Below, in pieces: positions 57,642-64,000 of a DNA stretch of 64,000 nt. Each line of letters starts with the position of its first letter. Positions within the stretch are counted from its first letter, which is position 1. The position numbers and the translations under genes were made by a program. The DNA is from Ferrimonas balearica DSM 9799 (GTDB lineage: Bacteria; Pseudomonadota; Gammaproteobacteria; Enterobacterales; Shewanellaceae). The stretch lies in assembly GCF_000148645.1 (NCBI RefSeq), contig NC_014541.1:2875139-2939138 (forward strand), in the 5' to 3' direction. Under the pieces are notes generated by a model. That model saw only the letters and a program-made list of their open reading frames with translations. It did not search any database and had not been told where the DNA came from.

Positions 57642-60600
57642 ATGAAGCCATGGATTGCGCTGCTTCTTCTCTGTATCTGCCTTACAGCGGGCGCCTCTGA
57701 GCGACAGCTCACCCCTACCTACAACCTCAGTTACTACGGGCTGGAGCACAACCTCTCCGAAAGCTCCGTCACCAGCATTGTGCAGGACCCGACGGGCTTT
57801 ATCTGGGCTGGCACCATCAACGGCCTCAATCGCCTTGATGGAGACCGGTTTCGACAGTACAACTCTGCCAATGTAGACAGTCATGGGTTGGCCAATTCCA
57901 CCATCCGTGACCTGCAGATCGATGAGCAGGGTCACATGTGGGTGCTTACCCGACAAAACATCTACCGCTACCACTTTGCCGCCGATCGCTTTGAAGTCCT
58001 TGAACTGCCCTCAGACTCGAGTTACTGGAGTTTACGGGTTCGCCGGGACACCTTATTTATCGGTACCGAGTCCAGCATTATTGAATACAACGTCCGGACC
58101 CGAACCTACAAAGAGTATCGGTTGCTGCTTGGCAGCAATAATGGGATACGGCACGTCGAAATAACGGGTGAGCACACCTTGTTGGTCTCCGAGTTCAAAG
58201 GCCAAACTTACGAACTCGATATCCAGTCCGGTCAGTTTTCAGAAGTTGAAGTTCCGGGCCAGCTTAACGCCATCATCGACTATAACGGCGTGAATTACGC
58301 CGCTACCGATGTCGGCCTTTTCAAAATCGGCGCCGATCATGTCAGCCAACAGCAATGGTTTACCGGAAACGTTATCCACATTGCCAAAAACCGTTCTGAG
58401 AATACGCTGTACTTTATCAGTGACAAATCTCTCTACACGCTGAAAGAGTCAGAGAGCGGCGAGGTACAGGTAAACAAAGCGTTTGATTTCGACGCTACGG
58501 CACAATCCCTCTATATCGATACTGACGATAACCTCTGGGTAGGACTGGTGGGATTGGGATTAGCCAAAGTCAACTCGCCGGAGTCGGCACTGACCCATTA
58601 CCAGAACATTTGTGACGCCCCTGGCTGCAATCAAATCTGGAGTCTGGAAACCCACAACAACAAAGTGTGGCTGGCCAATGAAACGAACCAGTTAGTGGCG
58701 TTTTCAGCGGATCTCTCCATTGCCCAACAGCTCGACATCGGCATCAATGGTGCCAAGTCCCTGCACCGCCATCTGGACAAGCTTTATGTCACTGGCGAGA
58801 ACGGGTTAAGCATTGTCGATGCGTCCGATAGCGCGACTCACCTCGAGTACCGCAACACCATCTTCACCTCCATGGCCTCTGCCGGTTCTGAGCTTTATAT
58901 CGGCACCTTTTCAAAAGGGATTTTGCGCCTCGAGCCTGACCTGTCACTCGACGATGAGCGTCTGTCCCCCCAGCTGACATCTACGGTGTTAACGCTCACC
59001 ATCGATGGCGACCGTATGCTCATCGGCAGCCAGCGCGGGGTTCATATCTACCAGTTCGAGCCCGACTTAAATCTGTGGGTTCAGCGGGCGAACCTTCTCA
59101 AGGACAAAATCATTACCGCCATCGACGTGTTGAGTCATGGTTTGCTGGTGGGTACGGTCGGTGAAGGCTTCTTCCTTATCGATGAGAACAACAAACCCTC
59201 GAAGGTGCGTTTTAACCTGCCGAAAGAGAAAGAGATGCTGGTATACAGCATGTCCAGCAACGGCAACTCGGCCTTCGCTTCCACCAGTTCGGGCATTGTT
59301 GAGATCGACAAAACCTCGCTCAACGTCGTCAACTTCTACGACGAGGCGTACGGTGCCCAGGCTGAGTTTAACGGAATGTCCTCGCTCTCCACCGAACAGT
59401 TTGTCTTCTTTGGCGGCACCGAGGGCTTTAATCGCCTGGAACTGGCTAAACGCCAGATTGATAAGTCCATCAGCCCCCCAAAGTTCACCTCCTTCCGGGT
59501 CTTTAATCAGGAGGTTCAGGTTGGCGATAAGCTGAAGCAAAACATCGTTGCGGCAGAACAGGTCAAACTGAAATACAGCGATTACCCCTTCTCCTTCTAC
59601 TTCACCAGCCTGGAGAGTAACCTGTCGGGGCTGATCACTTATGACTACCGACTGGAAGGATTGAGCGAGAACTGGATCCCGACCGACATCAACCAGCGAT
59701 TCGCCACCTTCACCAACATTCCCCACGGCGAGTACACCCTCGAGGTCAGAGCCTCGATCCCCTTTATCGACGGCTCCGCACAGACCTCCTCGCTAAACGT
59801 CATCATCACGCCCCCCTGGTGGCTGTCCCGCTACGCCAAACTCGCTTATGGTGCGGCCATCCTGGCACTGGTTCTGGTGGTTTACCGGGAGTTCCTGCGT
59901 CGTCAGCGGGTTCAGGCGCGCATCGCCCAAAGCGAAGAGCGGTTGAAGTTGTCGCTATGGGGCAGCGGCGATGAGATGTGGGACTGGGATATGGAGGCGG
60001 GCCGGATCTACCGCTCCAATATCTGGGGGATTCTTGAGTTTCCCAGGGATGGCAAACGCAGCAGCGGGGCTGAGAGCAATATCCACCCGGACGACGTCGA
60101 GCGCGTCAACCAGTTGCTCTCACGCCACTTCAGTGGAGACAGCGACCACTTCGAAGCCACTTACCGGGTAAAGAGCAAACTCGGCGACTGGGTCTGGATC
60201 CTTGACCGAGCCAAGATTGTGGAGCGCGACGACCAGGACCGTCCCACCCGGATGACCGGGACCATCAAGGACATCAGCAGCATTAAAGAGGCCGAGGAGC
60301 GCCTCAACCTGTTTGCCCGGGCTCTGCGCAACATCTCCGAAGGGATGTTCATTCTCGATGACGACATGCGTTATCTGGAGGTCAACGAAGCCTGCCTTGA
60401 GATCACCGGATTCGAGAAGGAGCATTTCGTCAACGAGACACTCAAGTTCGATCGCTATCCGCAGGCCTATACCGATGACATCATCCGCATCGTGCAGCAG
60501 CAGGGGCGCTGGAATGGCGAGTTGGAACTCAGCCGCTCCAACGGTCGCCTGATTCAGATTGAACTGACACTCGACCAGATTAAGGAAAGTGGCACCCACA

Positions 60601-61979
60601 ACCACTTCTACGTTGGGGTATTCAGTGACATTACCCACCGCAAACAAGCGGAGTCGGAGCTGCGCCGACTGACCAACAACGACATCCTCACCGGCCTGCC
60701 CAACCGCAGTTATCTGCAGATCTCTCTGGACAGCCTGGTGCGTCGTCAGGTGCCGCTGTGCCTGCTGATTTTTGACCTGGACAACTTTAAGAAAGTGAAC
60801 GACTCACTGGGCCACGGCGCCGGTGATGCCCTGCTTTGCCACGTCGCCAACCGGGTGCGCAACCACCTGCCGGAACAGGCCTCCCTCTACCGTCTTGGTG
60901 GCGACGAGTTTGCCGTGATCTTCGACGGCGATCAGGCGATCAACTACAGCACCAAACTGGCCCAGGAGATCCTGGCGGCCTTTAGTCAGCCCTTCCAGCT
61001 GGAGCAAGGTGAAGTGGTGGTGAACTCCAGTATCGGCATCGTCACCTTCCCGGACGACGATGTCGACCGTCAGGCTCTGTTGCGTAAAGCCGACCTGGCG
61101 ATGTACCACGCCAAGGGCCAGGGCGGTCAGTGCTACCAGTTCTTTAACGAATCCCTGAACCAGGCCGCCATGGAGCGCCTCGATACCGAAAACCTGATCC
61201 GTCAGGCGCTCAAAGACAACCACTTTGAGGTGTATTACCAACCCAAAGTCGACCTGCCCACCAAGCAGATCAAAGGGATGGAAGCCCTGGTTCGTCTTAA
61301 CCACCCCACCCGGGGCCTGATCAGCCCGGGCGAATTCATTCCGTTGGCCGAAGAGACCGGGCTGATCGTGGAGATCGGCGAACACGTCCTGAAGCAAGCC
61401 TGTTTTGCCGCCGAGAAGTGGCGCCAGATGGGCCTGCTGAAAGGGCGGGTTGCGGTCAACCTGTCGTCCCAGCAGTTTATCCTGCCGGACCTGTGTGAGC
61501 GCATTGAGCGCATCCTCAAGCTGACCCGGCTGCCTGCAGACTGGCTGGAGCTGGAGATCACCGAAGGCACCGTGATTCAGCAGCCCGAGCAAGCCATCGC
61601 CACCATGCGTACCCTCAACCAACTGGGTATCCACCTGGCGCTGGACGATTTCGGCACCGGCTACTCCTCGCTCTCGTACCTTAAGCGTTTCCCCATCAAC
61701 ACCCTGAAGATCGACAAGTCCTTTGTTGACGATATCGCCATTACGGCAAAAGACCGAATGATGGCAGCCTCCATTATTACCATTGCGCGCAATATGGAAT
61801 TGTCAGTCGTGGCAGAGGGGGTTGAGGAGAAAGCGCAGCTTAGTGTGCTTGAAGAGTTACGCTGCGATATGGTCCAGGGATATCTGTTCAGCCGTCCTAT
61901 TCCAGAAATGGAATTCGAGTCCCTGATGTTCTCTCAATCCAAAAGACCCATTTATTTGAGTCAAGAATCCGTCACTTAA
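57642..61979 (+). CDS. Membrane sensor with periplasmic propeller, PAS, GGDEF and EAL domains
   Basis: 1445 residues. Signal peptide (MKPWIALLLLCICLTAGASE); two beta-propeller-type repeat regions (about 30-630; blades such as SSVTSIVQDPTGFIWAGTINGLNRLDGDRF); a Y_Y_Y domain (about 645-720, TYDYRLEGLSENW); one membrane helix (about 733-750); PAS domains at about 765-880 and 885-1000; GGDEF with LGGDEFAVIF intact at about 1085; EAL with EALVR (about 1214), NLSSQQF, LEITEG, DDFGTG, LKIDKSF and VAEGVE all present. The RxxD inhibitory site before GGDEF is missing (PEQA). It should make and/or break c-di-GMP in response to a periplasmic signal. A sigma-54 promoter and the repeat-protein gene follow at once. 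Confidence 0.93.
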   Translation: MKPWIALLLLCICLTAGASERQLTPTYNLSYYGLEHNLSESSVTSIVQDPTGFIWAGTINGLNRLDGDRFRQYNSANVDSHGLANSTIRDLQIDEQGHMWVLTRQNIYRYHFAADRFEVLELPSDSSYWSLRVRRDTLFIGTESSIIEYNVRTRTYKEYRLLLGSNNGIRHVEITGEHTLLVSEFKGQTYELDIQSGQFSEVEVPGQLNAIIDYNGVNYAATDVGLFKIGADHVSQQQWFTGNVIHIAKNRSENTLYFISDKSLYTLKESESGEVQVNKAFDFDATAQSLYIDTDDNLWVGLVGLGLAKVNSPESALTHYQNICDAPGCNQIWSLETHNNKVWLANETNQLVAFSADLSIAQQLDIGINGAKSLHRHLDKLYVTGENGLSIVDASDSATHLEYRNTIFTSMASAGSELYIGTFSKGILRLEPDLSLDDERLSPQLTSTVLTLTIDGDRMLIGSQRGVHIYQFEPDLNLWVQRANLLKDKIITAIDVLSHGLLVGTVGEGFFLIDENNKPSKVRFNLPKEKEMLVYSMSSNGNSAFASTSSGIVEIDKTSLNVVNFYDEAYGAQAEFNGMSSLSTEQFVFFGGTEGFNRLELAKRQIDKSISPPKFTSFRVFNQEVQVGDKLKQNIVAAEQVKLKYSDYPFSFYFTSLESNLSGLITYDYRLEGLSENWIPTDINQRFATFTNIPHGEYTLEVRASIPFIDGSAQTSSLNVIITPPWWLSRYAKLAYGAAILALVLVVYREFLRRQRVQARIAQSEERLKLSLWGSGDEMWDWDMEAGRIYRSNIWGILEFPRDGKRSSGAESNIHPDDVERVNQLLSRHFSGDSDHFEATYRVKSKLGDWVWILDRAKIVERDDQDRPTRMTGTIKDISSIKEAEERLNLFARALRNISEGMFILDDDMRYLEVNEACLEITGFEKEHFVNETLKFDRYPQAYTDDIIRIVQQQGRWNGELELSRSNGRLIQIELTLDQIKESGTHNHFYVGVFSDITHRKQAESELRRLTNNDILTGLPNRSYLQISLDSLVRRQVPLCLLIFDLDNFKKVNDSLGHGAGDALLCHVANRVRNHLPEQASLYRLGGDEFAVIFDGDQAINYSTKLAQEILAAFSQPFQLEQGEVVVNSSIGIVTFPDDDVDRQALLRKADLAMYHAKGQGGQCYQFFNESLNQAAMERLDTENLIRQALKDNHFEVYYQPKVDLPTKQIKGMEALVRLNHPTRGLISPGEFIPLAEETGLIVEIGEHVLKQACFAAEKWRQMGLLKGRVAVNLSSQQFILPDLCERIERILKLTRLPADWLELEITEGTVIQQPEQAIATMRTLNQLGIHLALDDFGTGYSSLSYLKRFPINTLKIDKSFVDDIAITAKDRMMAASIITIARNMELSVVAEGVEEKAQLSVLEELRCDMVQGYLFSRPIPEMEFESLMFSQSKRPIYLSQESVT

Positions 61980-61981
61980 AC

Positions 61982-61997
61982 TGGCACAGGGCTTGCT
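61982..61997 (+). promoter_or_regulatory. Sigma-54 promoter of the PWIKQ repeat gene
   Basis: TGGCAC-AGGGC-TTGCT is a full match to the -24/-12 consensus TGGCAC-N5-TTGCW. It lies 3 bases past the stop of the GGDEF-EAL gene and about 50 bases before the repeat-protein ATG, giving a leader of about 40 bases with TAGGAG before the start. Expression should need RpoN and an enhancer-binding activator; none is encoded nearby except distant pspF. Confidence 0.85.
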
Positions 61998-62047
61998 AAT
62001 CTAAAAACAATTCAAATTGGATTTGTTTTTTTGACTAGGAGCCCGTC

Positions 62048-63598
62048 ATGTTTGCTAAAACCACTGTTTCCGCTTTTGTAGCCTCTATCCTCTTTTCTGC
62101 CCAAGCTGCTGCAGGCGTGCCATGGATCGCAAAAGAAAGTCATGACCTCAAAAATATCCCCTGGACTTCAGAGCAGGTAATTAAGCGCGAAACCGACCGA
62201 GGCTCCGACAAAACAAAACAGGCAACCGTTCCCTGGATTAAGCAGGTTGAAGAATTTGCGACAGTTCCCTGGATCAAACAAGTCGAAGAGCTGGCCACCG
62301 TACCGTGGATTAAGCAGACCGAAGAATTAGCTACCGTACCGTGGATTAAGCAGACCGAGGAATTGGCCACCGTACCGTGGATTAAGCAGACCGAGGAATT
62401 GGCCACCGTACCGTGGATTAAACAGACCGAAGAACTGGCCACCGTACCGTGGATTAAACAGACCGAAGAACTGGCCACCGTACCGTGGATTAAGCAGACC
62501 GAACTGGCCACCGTGCCGTGGATTAAGCAGACCGAGCTGGCCACCGTGCCGTGGATTAAGCAGACCGAGCTGGCCACCGTACCGTGGATCAAACAGACCG
62601 AGCTGGCCACCGTACCGTGGATCAAGCAGACCGAGCTGGCCACCGTACCGTGGATCAAGCAGACCGAGCTGGCCACCGTGCCGTGGATTAAGCAGACCGA
62701 ACTGGCCACCGTGCCGTGGATTAAGCAGACCGAAGAGCTGGCCACCGTGCCGTGGATTAAGCAGACCGAGCTGGCCACCGTACCGTGGATTAAGCAGACC
62801 GAGCTGGCCACCGTGCCGTGGATTAAGCAGACCGAACTGGCCACCGTGCCGTGGATCAAGCAGACCGAACTGGCCACCGTACCGTGGATCAAGCAGACCG
62901 AACTGGCCACCGTGCCGTGGATCAAGCAGACCGAACTGGCCACTGTACCGTGGATCAAGCAGACCGAGCTGGCCACCGTGCCGTGGATTAAGCAGACCGA
63001 ACTGGCCACCGTACCGTGGATCAAGCAGACCGAGCTGGCCACCGTGCCGTGGATTAAGCAGACCGAGCTGGCCACCGTACCGTGGATTAAGCAGACCGAA
63101 CTGGCCACCGTACCGTGGATTAAGCAGACCGAACTGGCCACCGTGCCGTGGATCAAGCAGACCGAGCTGGCCACCGTACCGTGGATTAAGCAGACCGAAC
63201 TGGCCACCGTACCGTGGATTAAGCAGACCGAACTGGCCACCGTGCCGTGGATCAAGCAGACCGAGCTGGCCACCGTGCCGTGGATTAAGCAGACCGAACT
63301 GGCCACCGTGCCGTGGATTAAGCAGACCGAGCTGGCCACCGTACCGTGGATTAAGCAGACCGAGCTGGCCACCGTACCGTGGATTAAGCAGACCGAACTG
63401 GCCACCGTACCGTGGATCAAGCAGACCGAACTGGCCACCGTGCCGTGGATTAAGCAGACCGAACTGGCCACCGTGCCGTGGATTAAGCAGACCGAACTGG
63501 CCACCGTACCGTGGATTAAGCAAAGCCAGCAAAAGCCTCAGCCCAAGCCTGAGAGCACCCGCAACATTCCCTGGCTGAAGCCTTCTTCCGTAGCCTAA
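62048..63598 (+). CDS. Secreted PWIKQ tandem-repeat protein, novel
   Basis: 516 residues. A Sec signal peptide (MFAKTTVSAFVASILFSAQAAA, cleavage near residue 22), a 36-residue lead with two degenerate motifs (VPWIAKE, IPWTSEQ), then 38 full tandem units and a last partial one, giving 39 TVPWIKQ motifs. Units 1-7 are 12 residues (TVPWIKQTEELA; the first two carry VEE), units 8-14 are 11 (TVPWIKQTELA), unit 15 is 12, units 16-38 are 11. The tail SQQKPQPKPESTRNIPWLKPSSVA has a final variant. No membrane anchor, sortase signal or known domain is visible. TAGGAG precedes the ATG. I do not recognise the family; a structural, adhesive or matrix role, or a multi-copy peptide precursor, are guesses. 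Confidence 0.85.
   Translation: MFAKTTVSAFVASILFSAQAAAGVPWIAKESHDLKNIPWTSEQVIKRETDRGSDKTKQATVPWIKQVEEFATVPWIKQVEELATVPWIKQTEELATVPWIKQTEELATVPWIKQTEELATVPWIKQTEELATVPWIKQTEELATVPWIKQTELATVPWIKQTELATVPWIKQTELATVPWIKQTELATVPWIKQTELATVPWIKQTELATVPWIKQTELATVPWIKQTEELATVPWIKQTELATVPWIKQTELATVPWIKQTELATVPWIKQTELATVPWIKQTELATVPWIKQTELATVPWIKQTELATVPWIKQTELATVPWIKQTELATVPWIKQTELATVPWIKQTELATVPWIKQTELATVPWIKQTELATVPWIKQTELATVPWIKQTELATVPWIKQTELATVPWIKQTELATVPWIKQTELATVPWIKQTELATVPWIKQTELATVPWIKQTELATVPWIKQTELATVPWIKQTELATVPWIKQSQQKPQPKPESTRNIPWLKPSSVA
62225..63523 (+). repeat. 39-copy in-frame tandem repeat (33/36 bp)
   Basis: Seven 36-bp units (62225-62476), seven 33-bp units (62477-62707), one 36-bp unit (62708-62743), 23 33-bp units (62744-63502), and a partial unit to 63523. 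Apart from the first two units, differences are almost all at third codon positions (GTA/GTG, ATT/ATC, AAG/AAA, GAA/GAG) and silent. The only length change is gain or loss of one Glu codon. Confidence 0.95.
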
Positions 63599-63625
63599 CG
63601 ACCAGACATCAGAGAGGTAGAAACG

Positions 63626-63745
63626 ATGACTATGCTGACCAAAATCAAACAAGCTCTGGGTCTTTGTCCTCGCCGCAAGAAAGTGGCACTGCCAAGCGGC
63701 CTGCAGAACCTGGAAGTGATCACCGCAGAACGTTGGTGGCACTAA
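63626..63745 (+). CDS. Small basic peptide (39 residues) after the repeat gene
   Basis: A short ORF starting MTMLTKIKQALGLCPRRKK and ending ITAERWWH, with AGAGG about 8 bases before the ATG. It is 27 bases after the repeat-protein stop and before a hairpin, so it probably shares the sigma-54 transcript. The N-terminal half is basic and amphipathic with one Cys; the end has two Trp and a His. KIKQ echoes the IKQ of the repeats, perhaps by chance. There is no signal peptide, so it should stay in the cytoplasm unless exported another way. No known family; coding status rests on its ribosome-binding site, position and plausible composition. Confidence 0.55.
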   Translation: MTMLTKIKQALGLCPRRKKVALPSGLQNLEVITAERWWH

Positions 63746-63771
63746 GAGAGAACACCAAACCGGTGAGAGTG

Positions 63772-63794
63772 GGCTCCTGATGAATTGAGGAGCC
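63772..63794 (+). terminator. Hairpin after the small peptide gene
   Basis: A 7-bp stem GGCTCCT/AGGAGCC with a 9-base loop, 26 bases past the small ORF stop. No T-run follows directly; the strong terminator comes 14 bases later. Confidence 0.45.
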
Positions 63795-63807
63795 GACAGG
63801 AAAAATC

Positions 63808-63843
63808 AACGCGGTCAGCTGTCCCAGCTGGCCGCGTTTTTTT
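63808..63843. terminator. Terminator closing the repeat-protein operon
   Basis: A 14-bp stem AACGCGGTCAGCTG/CAGCTGGCCGCGTT with one G-T pair and a 3-base loop, followed by seven T on the plus strand. It also covers the last codons of the minus-strand gene that ends at 63815. Confidence 0.85.
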
Positions 63844-64000
63844 GCACCGCACGACGATGCAGCTGGCGCTCGGCCTGGAACAGCGGCCACAGCAACGGGC
63901 CCAGCAACAGCCCCTGAATCAGCCAGCGTCGGGGCGCCATCCCCGCTTTCAACGCTTCCAAATAGAAAAACGGTGCCGACAGCACCGCCACAAACAACCA
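63815..64000 (-). CDS. Small membrane protein, 5' end beyond the window
   Basis: At least 61 codons on the minus strand, open to the window edge, so the start is not seen. Two hydrophobic stretches (LFVAVLSAPFFYLEALKAG and WLIQGLLLGPLLWPLF) separated by APRR, then a basic tail (ERQLHRRAVQKN). The last codons lie inside the terminator stem shared with the convergent repeat-protein operon. Not recognised; an integral membrane protein seems likely. Confidence 0.55.
   Translation of the reverse strand, partial: WLFVAVLSAPFFYLEALKAGMAPRRWLIQGLLLGPLLWPLFQAERQLHRRAVQKNAASWDS

Noticed and set aside
62225-63523. A CRISPR array (33-bp repeats)
   Set aside because: Units are directly adjacent with no spacers, are coding, and contain no palindrome typical of CRISPR repeats.
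62140-63742. Two long minus-strand ORFs (454 and 471 codons) across the repeat region
   Set aside because: The unit length is a multiple of three and lacks stops in those frames, so they stay open by arithmetic. The plus frame has the signal peptide, ribosome-binding site, promoter and silent-site pattern.

Overview
The window is a gene-dense piece of a gammaproteobacterial chromosome. GC looks high (about 60% by eye). Gene order is that of the Alteromonadales and relatives: psp next to sap, hupB-lon-clpX-clpP-tig, cysS/ppiB/lpxH, purF-cvpA-dedD-folC-accD-truA-fimV-asd-pdxB, and fabB/mnmC-yfcL-epmC-aroC-prmB-smrB-sixA. The best guess is a Ferrimonas- or Shewanella-like marine bacterium; this rests on gene order and protein similarity recalled from memory, not on a search. 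I saw no insertion sequence, prophage or CRISPR array.

Layout. 1-2.3 kb: end of a LysR-type regulator, convergent with a GltS-type glutamate carrier. 2.3-8.6 kb: aromatic amino acid catabolism (maiA, hppD, tyrR, phhB, phhA) with a methionine gamma-lyase gene heading the phhA-phhB operon; candidate TyrR and CRP sites lie before both hppD and the lyase operon. 8.6-13.6 kb: envelope-stress genes pspABC plus ycjX-ycjF, divergent from pspF, with a sigma-54 promoter between. 13.6-18.9 kb: sapABCDF ABC importer, then convergent fabV. 20.4-28.9 kb: protein quality control (ppiD, hupB, lon with a heat-shock promoter, clpX, clpP, tig). 29.1-29.5 kb: tRNA-Pro, tRNA-Arg, tRNA-His and a decayed tRNA-Pro copy. 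29.7-34.8 kb: folD, cysS, ppiB, lpxH, miaE and a Yip1-type membrane protein. 34.9-46.2 kb: purF, cvpA, dedD, folC, accD, truA, fimV, asd, pdxB and fabB, all on the minus strand. 46.3-57.5 kb: mnmC, yfcL, an NAD-kinase-like gene, epmC, an MFS carrier, aroC, prmB, smrB, sixA and an M16 protease.

The unusual part is 57.6-63.8 kb. A 1445-residue membrane c-di-GMP protein (periplasmic propeller, Y_Y_Y, two PAS, GGDEF, EAL) is followed by a textbook sigma-54 promoter. That promoter drives a secreted protein made almost wholly of 39 TVPWIKQ motifs in 11- or 12-residue units, and then a 39-codon ORF encoding a basic peptide that ends in WWH. In the main repeat block all nucleotide differences between units are synonymous, so the peptide sequence is under strong constraint. 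I know of no described family for the repeat protein or the small peptide. This is the best candidate here for an undescribed system, perhaps a c-di-GMP and RpoN-linked secreted matrix, adhesin or peptide product. The function is not established by the sequence.
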